Positions 26,059 to 34,958 are shown, numbered from the stretch's first letter. The stretch: 64,000 nt of DNA from Bin52 sp965213935 (GCA_965213935.1 CBDCAO010000010.1:434001-498000); one strand, 5' to 3'. Notes: generated by a model from the sequence alone, not told the origin. Made by a program: numbers and translations.

Positions 26059-26501
26059 CCTGCGCCGAAGTGCCGTTTCAGCGCGTCGAAGCCGGTCTGG
26101 AACACGTCGCGGGAAATCCCGTTGACCAGATCATCCTCGACCTCCGGCTCGCAGGCGAACTCAGCCGACCACTCGACGAAACAGCGGTCGCCGTCGCTCA
26201 CCGGCGTGAGCCTGAGCGTGGCCACGTAGTCGGCAAGCGGCATGGGCGAGTCGAGGATCGAGTAGGTGCACACCAGGTCGTAATCGCTCAGGGCGAGCAG
26301 CTGTTCACGGATCTGGTCGCCGTTCTGCAGCCGGAAGTTGCGGATGCAGCCCACCCGGTCCGCCGGTTCACCCTCCTCGATGTGGCTCTCCGCAATCCTC
26401 GGGTGCCAACGCGCCAGGCCGTTGAAGTCGCGGACCCGCTCCCATACCCGCTGCGCCGGCGCGCCGATCACGCTGGAGACATAGACCCGGGCCATGGTCA
26501 C
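26055..26501 (-). CDS. SRPBCC (START-like) domain protein, first copy
   Basis: A 148-residue SRPBCC protein with RDFNGLARWHPRIAESHIE near residue 24, CIRNFRLQNGDQIRE, and a final FQTGFDALKRHF helix. The GTG start forms GTGA with the flotillin stop; an ATG two codons downstream is equally plausible. Tandem arrangement with the paralogue suggests duplication or an obligate pair. The position directly before the molybdenum hydroxylase genes parallels CoxG, proposed to help membrane association or assembly, which is inference here. Confidence 0.82.
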   Translation of the reverse strand: MTMARVYVSSVIGAPAQRVWERVRDFNGLARWHPRIAESHIEEGEPADRVGCIRNFRLQNGDQIREQLLALSDYDLVCTYSILDSPMPLADYVATLRLTPVSDGDRCFVEWSAEFACEPEVEDDLVNGISRDVFQTGFDALKRHFGAG

Positions 26502-29044
26502 GATCTCCGCCGGTCGCCGTCGTCACCCGACGCCGGCTCGGCGCCGCCACCGTCCGGCACGTCGCCTGTGTTCTCCCTGCGCTCGCTCTCGCGCGCGATC
26601 CGCTGCATGTCCGCAGCCTCCCTGATCAGCCCTGGCTGGCGTGAGAGATTGGAGCCGTCGATGCCGATATCGCTGAGCAGGCTGTCGACGAGGGGCGCCT
26701 GGACCCGGTAGCGCAGGGCCGAGTTGATCACTTCGTCGGTGGCGTTGCTCCGTCCACCGGACTGGTCGTTGCCAAGACCGTCGAGCTGCATGATGCGGAT
26801 GTCCTGGATTTTCTCCAGTGGCTTGACCGAGGCGGCGACGATCCCTTCGACGTGTTCGAGCAGCTTGCGCCGGAACAGGCTGAGACGGGCGTCGTCGCTC
26901 AGCACGTTCTCGGCCTCGTTGAGCAGCCTGCTGGCTTCAGCCTCGACTTCCGCGCGCACACGCTCGGCCTCGGCCGCAATCAGCCGCTCGTCCGCCGCCT
27001 TGCGCGCAATGGCGAGGTCGACCTCGCGCCGGCGACGCGCCTGCTCGATCTCCCTTGCGGTGACGACCTGTTCGGCCGCCTCGGCCGCCCGGGCGCGGGC
27101 ATGCTCGGCCTCGATCGCGGCTTCGGACTCGGCAAGCGATTCCCTGTAGAGGGCGACGGCCCTTTCGATCTCTGCCAGCCGCACCGCCTGGTCGCGCCGG
27201 ATCTCCAGCGCCCGGCGGTCCCGGTCCTGGCCGATGCGGGCCTCGTCGAGGCCGCGTTCGGCCGCGATCCGGGCTCGCTCGACCTCCTCGCGCGACGCGA
27301 TCTCGGCCTCGCGCAACGCCTGCAGTCGCGAGACCTCGAGCTGTTCGACTGCCCGCTGGCGTTCCAGTCTCGCCTCCTCGATCGCCCGTTCCCGGGCGAC
27401 ATCGCTGGTTTCCACTACCCGGCGGGCCTCAATCTCTTGTTCACGCAGGGTGCGCTCGAAGGCAACCCGTTCGGTTTCGACCTGCTGCTGCTGGGCGATA
27501 CGCGCGGTTTCGGTTGCCTGCCGGGCGGCGATCTCGGCGGTGGTGACGGCAAGGGTGCGGCCGACATCGCGTTCCCTGGTCCGCTCCTCGTTCTCGATCC
27601 GCTCGAGTTCGAGATGGGCCTCGCGTGCAATCCGCGCAGTCTCCACCGCCCGTTCGGCCGCGACCGAGGCCTCCTCGATCGCCCGGTTGCGGGCAATCTC
27701 ACGAACCTGGATTTCCTCGTCGCTCGAGATCCGGTCGCCGGTGACGGCCCGCTCCTGGCGGATGCGCGCGAGTTCCGTTTGCTCGGCGGCCGCGATCTCG
27801 GCGGCGTCAACCTGCTTGCGCCGCGCGATTTCCCGCTCCTGCACCTCCTGCTCGTTGGTGATCCGTGCTTCGTTGACCTCGCGCTCCTGCTGGATCCGCG
27901 CGCGCTCGGTCGCCTCGCGCGCGGCGATCTCCGCCTCCTCGATGGCGCGGCGGCGCATGATCTCGCGGGCCTCGATTTCCTGTTCGTTGGTAATGCGGAC
28001 CTCGTTTACCAGCCGTTCCTGCTCGATGCGCGCCCGTTCCGTCTTCTCGCGCGCGGCGATCTCCGCCTCCTCGATCAGGCGCTGGCGCTCGATCTCGCGC
28101 TGGCGCACCTCGCGCTCGGATTCGATTCTCGTTTCCGCGACGACCTGTTCGTTGGCGATGCGTTGCTTCTCGACCTGCTCGCGGGCGAGGATCTGGGCCT
28201 GCTCCGCCTCGGTCTCTCGCTCGGCGCGCTCGCGCACCAGTTCCGTGCGCTGCTGGGCGCGCCGGAACTCGATGTCGCGTTCCTGGCGCAGCTGCGCCTC
28301 CTCGCTCTCGCGCTCGATGTCGAGGGTTTCCTTCTCGGCCTCCAGGTTCCGGGCCCGGATCCTGATGGTGGCGTCCTGCTCGATGTCGTTGCGCTGCTTG
28401 CGATTGGCCTCGATGTCCTCGATGAGCCGGGTGAGGCCCTCGGCGTCGAACCGGTTGGACGGGTTGAAGTACTCGAGCCCGGTCTGGTCGAGATCGCGAA
28501 TGGCGACGGATTCGAGCTCGAGCCCGTTGAGATCGAGCCCCTGCTGCGCCAGCTCCTGCACCCGGCGCACGTACTGGGCGCGCTGCTCGTGCATCTCTTC
28601 CATCGACATCTCGGCGGCAACCGCCCTGAGTGCGGAGATGAACTTGCCCGAGAGCAGGTCGTGCAGCCGTTCCTGTTCCATGCTGCGGTGGCCCAGTGTC
28701 GAGGCGGCGAGTGACACCCCCTCGCGGCTCGCCCTCACCCGTACGTAGAATTCCGCCTCCACGTCCACCCGCATGCGATCGCGCGTGATCAGCGCTGTGT
28801 CGCGCTCGCGGACCACTTCGAGCTGCAGGGTGTTCATGTTGACCAGGGTAATGTCGTGGATGATCGGCCATACGAAGGCGCCGCCGTCGATCACCACCTT
28901 TTCGCCGAGGAAGCCGGTGCGCACGAAGGCGACCTCCTTGGTCGAGCGACGGTACAGCCAGTACATCACCCAGTAGATGATGGCGATGACGACGACCGCC
29001 AGGATGAACCAGAGAATGATCTGGCCGATGAGATGCCCGGTCAT
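26498..29044 (-). CDS. Flotillin/SPFH-domain protein with giant coiled coil
   Basis: An 848-residue protein. Residues 8-31 form one membrane helix, about 32-215 the SPFH/band-7 domain (FVWPIIHDITLVNMNT, RDRMRVDVEAEFYVRV), and about 216-700 an uninterrupted charged coiled coil rich in Glu, Arg, Ala and Ile. The C-terminus returns to flotillin-like sequence (LLEHVEGIVAASVKPLEKI). It resembles YqiK-type flotillins but with an extended coil. Flotillins scaffold membrane microdomains. The ATG overlaps the TIM-barrel gene stop and its own stop overlaps the SRPBCC gene, placing it in the middle of a transport-plus-enzyme operon. Confidence 0.9.
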   Translation of the reverse strand: MTGHLIGQIILWFILAVVVIAIIYWVMYWLYRRSTKEVAFVRTGFLGEKVVIDGGAFVWPIIHDITLVNMNTLQLEVVRERDTALITRDRMRVDVEAEFYVRVRASREGVSLAASTLGHRSMEQERLHDLLSGKFISALRAVAAEMSMEEMHEQRAQYVRRVQELAQQGLDLNGLELESVAIRDLDQTGLEYFNPSNRFDAEGLTRLIEDIEANRKQRNDIEQDATIRIRARNLEAEKETLDIERESEEAQLRQERDIEFRRAQQRTELVRERAERETEAEQAQILAREQVEKQRIANEQVVAETRIESEREVRQREIERQRLIEEAEIAAREKTERARIEQERLVNEVRITNEQEIEAREIMRRRAIEEAEIAAREATERARIQQEREVNEARITNEQEVQEREIARRKQVDAAEIAAAEQTELARIRQERAVTGDRISSDEEIQVREIARNRAIEEASVAAERAVETARIAREAHLELERIENEERTRERDVGRTLAVTTAEIAARQATETARIAQQQQVETERVAFERTLREQEIEARRVVETSDVARERAIEEARLERQRAVEQLEVSRLQALREAEIASREEVERARIAAERGLDEARIGQDRDRRALEIRRDQAVRLAEIERAVALYRESLAESEAAIEAEHARARAAEAAEQVVTAREIEQARRRREVDLAIARKAADERLIAAEAERVRAEVEAEASRLLNEAENVLSDDARLSLFRRKLLEHVEGIVAASVKPLEKIQDIRIMQLDGLGNDQSGGRSNATDEVINSALRYRVQAPLVDSLLSDIGIDGSNLSRQPGLIREAADMQRIARESERRENTGDVPDGGGAEPASGDDGDRRRS
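27260..28183 (-). repeat. Seven consecutive 44-codon repeats in the flotillin gene
   Basis: Residues 288-595 divide into seven units of exactly 44 residues. Each unit starts with a (R/E)xxxExxRI-like segment and most end in (E/D)(I/V)A(A/R). Forty-four equals four hendecads (11-residue repeats), expected of a nearly straight or right-handed coiled coil. Units differ in sequence, so this is old duplication, not recent tandem copying. Confidence 0.8.
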
Positions 29045-29877
29045 TGCGTGTCTCCCCGCCCGATGCACATGAATGCCCGGGTCTGCTCGGTCAGTGCCTG
29101 TTCCACCGGCAGGCGTTCCATCGATGACGCACCGTAGAAACCGTGGCAGTGAGTGGTGTTTCGCATCATGTAGTCGGCGTCCTCCGGCGTTGCGATCGGA
29201 CCGCCGTGAACCAGCACCAGGATGTCGGGCCTGACCGCGAGCGCCGCCTCGGCCCAGCTGTCAACCAGGACCGGGCAGTCGGAGCGGTCGAGCGCCGTGC
29301 GTGCGCCGATGTCACCGCCGGTGGTCAGTCCGAGATGGCAGACGATGATGTCGGCGCCGGCCTCGGCCATCGCCCGCGCGTCGTCGCGCGAGAACACGTA
29401 GGGCGTGGTCAGCAGGCCCTTCGCGGCGGCGCGCGCGATCATGTTGACCTCGAGGTCGTAGGACATCCCTGTCTCTTCGAGATTGGCCCGGAACGTCCCG
29501 TCGATCAGCCCCACCGTCGGGAAGTTCTGCACTCCCGCGAAGCCGGTCTGCTTCAGCCGGTCGAGCCACGGGTCCATCAGCCGGAACGGGTCGGTGCCGT
29601 TGACACCCGCAAGCACAGGGGTGCGGCGAACCACGGGAAGCACTTCGGATGCCATCTCGAGCACGATCGCGTTCGCGTCTCCGTAGGCCAGCATGCCGGC
29701 GAGCGACCCGCGCCCTGCCATGCGGTAGCGGCCCGAATTGTAGATCACGATGAGATCGATTCCACCGGCTTCCTGGCAGCGCGCCGACAGACCGGTCCCG
29801 GCACCGCCGCCGACGATCGCTTCCCCGCGCGCCGTCTTGGCACGCAGACCGGCCATGATCATGTCCCGCCCGGTCAC
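29041..29877 (-). CDS. PEP-hydrolase-like TIM-barrel protein (Tm-1 C-terminal domain family)
   Basis: A 278-residue TIM barrel of the phosphoenolpyruvate hydrolase-like family (once called TIM-barrel signal transduction protein). Matching features are GEAIVGGGAGTGLSARC near residue 19, DLIVIYNSGRYR, PVLAGVNGTDP, GVQNFPTVGLIDG and LGLTTGGDIGA. In plant Tm-1 this domain follows a Tm-1-like UPF0261 domain in one chain; here the UPF0261 domain is encoded by the adjacent upstream gene, with a GTGA overlap. The physiological reaction is uncertain. Confidence 0.82.
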   Translation of the reverse strand: MTGRDMIMAGLRAKTARGEAIVGGGAGTGLSARCQEAGGIDLIVIYNSGRYRMAGRGSLAGMLAYGDANAIVLEMASEVLPVVRRTPVLAGVNGTDPFRLMDPWLDRLKQTGFAGVQNFPTVGLIDGTFRANLEETGMSYDLEVNMIARAAAKGLLTTPYVFSRDDARAMAEAGADIIVCHLGLTTGGDIGARTALDRSDCPVLVDSWAEAALAVRPDILVLVHGGPIATPEDADYMMRNTTHCHGFYGASSMERLPVEQALTEQTRAFMCIGRGDTQ

Positions 29878-32108
29878 GGTCGTCCGCCCAGGTGAACCGG
29901 ACGCTGCGGGCCGCGAAGGGCACGAAAGCCGGTCACTACCTCGTCGCAGAACTTGCGGTCATTGATGTGCCACGGCACCCTCAGCAGCTGCCGGGCCGCC
30001 GTCTGGTGGACGGTCTGTTCCAGCGCGTCGAACAGTGCCGCGGTGGCGTCCGGGTCGTGGAACGGTCGGTCCGGTGCATCGAGGTCCGACACGCCACCCT
30101 CGGGCAGGTAGAACCGGACCGGTCCTTCCATGCGGTTGAGCCTCTCGCCGATCCAGCGTCCCGTGCGCCGGTTTTCCTCCGGGTTGGTCCGCATCAGCGT
30201 TACCTGGGGGTTGTGCCGGTGAAACCTGCGGTCCCGGTACTGTTCGGGAACCGTTTCCGGCGGGCCGAAGTTCACCATGTCGAGGGCGCCGCAGGAACCG
30301 ATGTACGGGATCCGGGCGCGGATGACGGCGCCGAACCGATCCTCGGTTGCCGGGAACACGCCACCCATCAGCATGTCGCAGATCTCGGTGGTGGTGATGT
30401 CGACGACCCTGCCGATCTGGCCGCTTTCGACCAGTCGCTCCATCGCCTGGCCGCCGGTCCCGGTGGCATGGAAGACCAGGCATTCGATTTCGGGGCCGAG
30501 CTGCTGTGCGATCTGCGTGACACAGGTGGTGGTGACCCCGAACATGGTGAGACCGACCGTGCCGGCCTGGTCCGGTTCAAGCGCCTGCCGCTTGCGACCC
30601 GCCACCATTCCGGCGAGCGCGTGCGCGGCGTTGCCAAGGATCTGGCGCGTGATCGAGTTCAGTCCCTGGATATCGGCCACCGCCGGCAGCAGCTGCAGGT
30701 CCGACGCGCCGATGTACCCGGTGACGTCACCGGCCGCGACGGTCGAGACAATCATCTTGGGCACGCCGACCGGCAGGCTGCGGAACGCCGGCGCTGCCAG
30801 CGCGGTTCCGCCGGAACCTCCGGCCGATATCGCACCGGCAATGCCCCGCTGTTGTCCGATCCAGCGTTCGAAGGCCCGGGTCATTGCCGCGACCGAGGTG
30901 CCTCGGTCCCTGGTGAAGACGGCGGCGGCGCCACGCGGGTGCAGTGCCGCGACCTGGTGCGGCGGGACGTCGGCGCCCGATGGCCTGCCGGAGGTGGACA
31001 GGTCGACCAGTCGGGTCTCCAGCCCGTGCGAGACCAGGATGTCACGCATGAAGCGAAGCTCCGGCCCCTTGGTGTCGCAGGTCCCGGCGACAATGACGAA
31101 GCGCTCCTCACCGGGAGTCGCGCGGGACGGTGGCGGCACCTGCAACGCGGCCTGCCGGTCGGGCAGCCCGGCGGTCTCGAACCTGGCCGCGGTTTCGATC
31201 ACGCCAACCGGTACCGGGGCGGACCAGCGGGTCGGAGGATGCGGGTTCGAGACGTAGATCCGTCGCGGACCCGCATGGACCGGTTCCGGCGTCGCCGCTT
31301 CCTCCGGCTCGGGTTCCCCGGCCTGGCGGCCGACCCCGAGCAGGGCGTGCTGCAGGTCCCGGTCTCCGGCGAGCCGGTGTGCGTCCATCACCCGGGTGAT
31401 CCTGCCGTTGACCATGATCGCGACCCGGTCGGAGACCTGGGTCGCGACCCCGATATTCTGCTCGATCACCAGGGCATTGACGCCTTCCTCGGCAACCAGC
31501 CGGATCAACATCTCTGTCACCTGTGCGACGATGACCGGCGCCAGTCCCTCGGTCGGCTCGTCCATCACCAGCAGGCGCGGATTGAGCAACAGGGCGCGCG
31601 AAATCGCGAGCATCTGCTGCTCGCCGCCCGACAGCTGGCCGCCGCCGTGCCGGCGGCGGTCGGCGAGCCGCGGAAAGGTGGTGTAGATGCGCTCGATCGA
31701 CCACGGACCGCCGTCCCGGCCCGCGGTCATGCGCAGGTGTTCGTCGACACTGAGTGACGGCCACAGCCGCCGGCCCTGCGGCACGTAGCCGATCCCGAGA
31801 CGTGAAATCGCCGCCGGTGACATGCCGGCAATCGACTGGCCCAGTGCCGTGATCTCGCCGCCGGCGACAGGCAACAGCCCCATGATGGCATTGCACAGCG
31901 TGGACTTGCCCATGCCATTGCGCCCCACCACCGACAGGGCGCCGCGTTCGAGTGTGAGTTCCACACCCTGCAGGGCGAGCGAGGCGCCGTAGCGCACGTC
32001 AAGTGCGCGTACCTCGAGGACAGGACCTGATGGGGGCGGCGGACCCGGCCGTGGCGCAGGGCGCGCGGCTGCGGGCCGGGTGCGTCCCCTGACCGGACTT
32101 CTACCCAT
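29874..32108 (-). CDS. LivF-type ABC ATPase fused to Tm-1-like (UPF0261) domain
   Basis: A 744-residue fusion. After a Pro/Arg-rich leader, residues about 30-265 are a branched-chain amino-acid-type ATPase (LivF): Walker A GRNGMGKST, signature LSGGEQQML, Walker B LLVMDEPTEGLAP. A Pro/Glu-rich linker spans about 266-336. Residues about 337-744 are a Tm-1-like/UPF0261 domain with FVIVAGTCDTKGPELRFM, GDVTGYIGASDLQLLP, FHATGTGGQAMERL and DITTTEICDMLMGG. The ATG overlaps livG by eight bases. The UPF0261 domain binds nucleotide in structural relatives; its role beside a transporter ATPase is unknown. Confidence 0.88.
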   Translation of the reverse strand: MGRSPVRGRTRPAAARPAPRPGPPPPSGPVLEVRALDVRYGASLALQGVELTLERGALSVVGRNGMGKSTLCNAIMGLLPVAGGEITALGQSIAGMSPAAISRLGIGYVPQGRRLWPSLSVDEHLRMTAGRDGGPWSIERIYTTFPRLADRRRHGGGQLSGGEQQMLAISRALLLNPRLLVMDEPTEGLAPVIVAQVTEMLIRLVAEEGVNALVIEQNIGVATQVSDRVAIMVNGRITRVMDAHRLAGDRDLQHALLGVGRQAGEPEPEEAATPEPVHAGPRRIYVSNPHPPTRWSAPVPVGVIETAARFETAGLPDRQAALQVPPPSRATPGEERFVIVAGTCDTKGPELRFMRDILVSHGLETRLVDLSTSGRPSGADVPPHQVAALHPRGAAAVFTRDRGTSVAAMTRAFERWIGQQRGIAGAISAGGSGGTALAAPAFRSLPVGVPKMIVSTVAAGDVTGYIGASDLQLLPAVADIQGLNSITRQILGNAAHALAGMVAGRKRQALEPDQAGTVGLTMFGVTTTCVTQIAQQLGPEIECLVFHATGTGGQAMERLVESGQIGRVVDITTTEICDMLMGGVFPATEDRFGAVIRARIPYIGSCGALDMVNFGPPETVPEQYRDRRFHRHNPQVTLMRTNPEENRRTGRWIGERLNRMEGPVRFYLPEGGVSDLDAPDRPFHDPDATAALFDALEQTVHQTAARQLLRVPWHINDRKFCDEVVTGFRALRGPQRPVHLGGRP

Positions 32109-32892
32109 GGTCCGGCCCCGTGCCGAGGTAGATTTCCTGCACCATCGGATCAGATTCGATCTCGTCCGGGCTTCCTTCCCTGAATATCCGGCCATTATGC
32201 ATCAGCGTCACCCGGTCGGATACCTGCAGGGCAACGTCCATGTCGTGCTCGATGACGATGTAGCCGATGTGATCGGGCAGGGTGCGCAGGATGGCGATCA
32301 GGTCCCGGCGCTCGGTCGGTGACAGTCCCGCGGCCGGTTCATCGAACAGGATCAGGCGCGGCGCGCCGGCGAGCGCGAGTGCGATCTCCAGCTGTCGCTG
32401 CTGACCGTGCGACAGTTGCGAGACCGGATTCTGTTCGACGTCGTCGAGGTGAACGGCATGAGCGAGGTCGAATGCCGCCTGCATCACCGCGTCGTCGCGA
32501 CGCGGCCGGACCATGGAGTACCGCGCCCGGGCGACGCCGCGACAGGCGAGATAGATGTTGTCGATGACCGAAAGCCCGCCGAACAGCAGCGAGATCTGGT
32601 AGGTCCGGCGCAGACCGCGCCGGATGCGCTCGTGCGGCGGAAAGTCGGTGATGTCCTCGCCGAACAGGCGGATGGTGCCCGAGGTGGGCGGGTAGTCGCC
32701 GGTAATGCAGTTGAACAGCGTGGTCTTGCCGGCACCGTTCGAGCCCAGCACGGCGCGGCGCTCCCCGGCGTCGACCGCAAGCGTGACATCCTCGATCGCG
32801 GACAGGGCGCCGAAGTACCGGCTCACTCCGTGCAGCTCCAGGGCGCTGGCGTTTCCGGTGGCGGACAGGCGCTGTGCGATCGCTTCCCTCAT
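32101..32892 (-). CDS. livG: Branched-chain amino-acid-type ABC ATPase (LivG-like)
   Basis: A 263-residue ATPase with Walker A GSNGAGKTT, the Q-loop region RRTYQISLLFGGLSV, signature QLSHGQQRQLEIA and Walker B LILFDEPAAGLSP. The signature LSHGQ and DEPAAGLSP are LivG hallmarks. The ATG overlaps the livM stop (ATGA). With the LivF-Tm1 fusion it forms the ATPase pair of a hydrophobic-amino-acid-type importer; the cargo could be any small carboxylate, amide or urea-like compound handled by this family. Confidence 0.9.
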   Translation of the reverse strand: MREAIAQRLSATGNASALELHGVSRYFGALSAIEDVTLAVDAGERRAVLGSNGAGKTTLFNCITGDYPPTSGTIRLFGEDITDFPPHERIRRGLRRTYQISLLFGGLSVIDNIYLACRGVARARYSMVRPRRDDAVMQAAFDLAHAVHLDDVEQNPVSQLSHGQQRQLEIALALAGAPRLILFDEPAAGLSPTERRDLIAILRTLPDHIGYIVIEHDMDVALQVSDRVTLMHNGRIFREGSPDEIESDPMVQEIYLGTGPDHG

Positions 32893-33944
32893 GCCGGTCC
32901 TCCCGGCTGGCCGCGGATCGCCCGGTAGAGTGGACTGCGCTGCCGTTCCCGGGCGGTGATCCGTTCGCGGGTGCGGTCCCACAGGCCCAGCACGCCGTCG
33001 GGCGACCAGAACACGATGACCAGGAACCCGGCGCCGATCAGCAGCTGGAACCGTTCACCCGACAGCCCGAGCGAGACCAGGAAGTCGAGTGCAAAGGTAC
33101 GCAGCAGAACGTAGATGATGGCACCGATGAAGGGGCCGATCGGCCGACCCAGTCCGCCGACCACGGCAATGATCAGGATGTCGATGACCGGACCGATCCC
33201 GGCAGTGCCCGGAGAGACCTGGGCGTTGAGCCACACCAGCAGCACACCGGCAACGGCGGCGATCACGCTCGCAAAGGCATAGGCGGCGATGCGGTGCAGG
33301 AAGACGTTGAAACCGAGCGCTTCCATGCGCCGGGGATTGTCGCGGATGCCCTGGAGTGCCAGTCCGAACGGTGCGCGCGAGACGTACAGGACCAGGAAGT
33401 AGGCGAGCGTCGCGAAGAACAGGGCGAGGTAGTAGAACGGAACCGGCTGTCGCCAGTCGATGCCGAAAAGCGGTGGCGGAAGGACGCCGTTGAACCCGCT
33501 GAACCCGTTGAAGACCACGTAGTTCTGCCGGGTGAAGTAGAAGAAGGCCGAGGCGATCGCAAGCGTGATCATGATGGTGTAGATGCCGTGGGTGCGCACG
33601 GCGAGTGCGCCGGCGAGCGTGCCGAACAGCGTGGCGATGGCGATTGCCAGCGGCACCGTGATCCACCATGGCCAGCCCAACGAGATCTGGGTGATCGCGC
33701 TGTCGCCGAAGATTGCCACCATGTAGGCCGCACACCCGGCCACCGACATCTGTACAAGGCTCACCATGCCGCCGTAGCCGGCCAGGAACATCAGGCTGAG
33801 CGCGATCATGCCGAGGATCAGCGCCCAGCCGAAGATCTGGAACAGGACGAAGTCGCCCGCGAAAGCCGGCATCAGCAGCAAGACCAGGCCCAGGAGCCAG
33901 GCGGCGGCGGTCCGTGGTCCGCCCGGTTGCATTCCGCTCACCAC
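32889..33944 (-). CDS. livM: Branched-chain amino-acid-type ABC permease (LivM-like)
   Basis: A 351-residue membrane protein with about ten hydrophobic segments and LivM signatures: FLAGYGGMVSLVQMSVAGCAAY, recognised in parts, and the EAA-like RDNPRRMEALGFNVF cytoplasmic loop followed by ASVIAAVAGVL. It is the larger permease of the pair. Possible starts are GTG at 33944, GTG one codon later or ATG at 33932; all follow directly on the livH stop. Its stop overlaps the livG start. Confidence 0.88.
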   Translation of the reverse strand: MVSGMQPGGPRTAAAWLLGLVLLLMPAFAGDFVLFQIFGWALILGMIALSLMFLAGYGGMVSLVQMSVAGCAAYMVAIFGDSAITQISLGWPWWITVPLAIAIATLFGTLAGALAVRTHGIYTIMITLAIASAFFYFTRQNYVVFNGFSGFNGVLPPPLFGIDWRQPVPFYYLALFFATLAYFLVLYVSRAPFGLALQGIRDNPRRMEALGFNVFLHRIAAYAFASVIAAVAGVLLVWLNAQVSPGTAGIGPVIDILIIAVVGGLGRPIGPFIGAIIYVLLRTFALDFLVSLGLSGERFQLLIGAGFLVIVFWSPDGVLGLWDRTRERITARERQRSPLYRAIRGQPGGPA

Positions 33945-34958
33945 CTAGGTTCTCCGCCCCATCAGTCCCTGCGGACGGAAGGCCAGCACCAGCACCATGA
34001 TCAGGAAGGTCAGCACCACGGCGTAGGTCGGCATGTAGACCGAGCCGAACTGTTCCGCGAGCCCGATCAGCAGGGCACCCAGCGCCGCCCCGACGATGGA
34101 GCCCATGCCACCCACGATGACCACCACGAGCGAGGCCAGCAGAAAGCGGATGTCCTCTCCTGGAGCCAGGGACTGGAAGGTGCCGCCGACGACGCCGGCG
34201 AGACCCGCGAGACCGGCACCGAACGCAAATACCAGCACGAACACCCGTTGCACACCGATCCCCGAGGCGGCAAGCATCTCCCGGTCGTCGACGCCGGCCC
34301 GGATCAGCATGCCGATCCGGGTCCGGTTGAGCGCCATCCACATGGCCAGCCCGATTGCCACCGATGCGAGGAAGATCACGATGCGGACCAGCGGATACTT
34401 GAGGTAGACCACCGCACCGCTGCTCTTGACGGCCGAGATCACGGGCAGAACCATGGGGCCCTGCAACCATTCAGGGGTCGAGATCTGATAGAAATCCCCA
34501 CCCCAGATCCAGAGCATGAGATCGGCCACCACGATCGAGATGCCGATGGTGACCAGGGTCTGACGCAGGTCCTGGCCCTCGATACGGCGGAACACCAGCG
34601 TCTGCAGGACGACGCCGATGGCCGCAACCAGCAGGAAGGCGACGATGAAGCTGAGCAGCCACCAGCCCGTGGCCTCGGCAATCTCGAACCCGATGTAGCC
34701 ACCGAACAGGTACAGGGATCCGTGCGCCAGGTTGACGTTCTTCATGAGGCCGAAGATCAGGGTAAAGCCGCTGGCGACCAGAAAATACAGGCCGCCGAGG
34801 GTGATGCCGTTCAGCAGGGCGTTCAGGAAGATCTTCTTGCGCCCCAGCACGGCGACGACACCGGGCGGCCAGTGCGCGAACACGGCAACCAGCAGCAGGG
34901 CGAGTGCGATGGCGATTGCGGCCGACCATGCCGGGTGTGCCCGGACAAACGCTGACAT
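33945..34958 (-). CDS. livH: Branched-chain amino-acid-type ABC permease (LivH-like)
   Basis: A 337-residue permease, first gene of the long minus-strand run. It has the LivH pattern: an N-terminal hydrophobic leader, LNGITLGGLYFLVASGFTL, GLMKNVNLAHGSLYLFGGY, and the cytoplasmic loop AGVDDREMLAASGI. The ATG at 34958 is preferred over a GTG one codon earlier. No periplasmic binding-protein gene precedes it or occurs elsewhere in the window, although importers of this family need one; the 216-base divergent gap to the VOC gene should hold the operon promoter, which I could not pin down. Confidence 0.88.
   Translation of the reverse strand: MSAFVRAHPAWSAAIAIALALLLVAVFAHWPPGVVAVLGRKKIFLNALLNGITLGGLYFLVASGFTLIFGLMKNVNLAHGSLYLFGGYIGFEIAEATGWWLLSFIVAFLLVAAIGVVLQTLVFRRIEGQDLRQTLVTIGISIVVADLMLWIWGGDFYQISTPEWLQGPMVLPVISAVKSSGAVVYLKYPLVRIVIFLASVAIGLAMWMALNRTRIGMLIRAGVDDREMLAASGIGVQRVFVLVFAFGAGLAGLAGVVGGTFQSLAPGEDIRFLLASLVVVIVGGMGSIVGAALGALLIGLAEQFGSVYMPTYAVVLTFLIMVLVLAFRPQGLMGRRT

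Noticed and set aside
27260..28183. The repeated segment as a CRISPR or DNA-level repeat array
   Set aside because: Units of 132 bases vary in sequence and stay in one coding frame, so the repetition is at protein level.
26852..28748. Two long plus-strand frames opposite the flotillin coiled coil
   Set aside because: The repetitive Leu/Asp-rich and Ser/Arg-rich translations simply mirror the repeated coiled-coil codons on the other strand.
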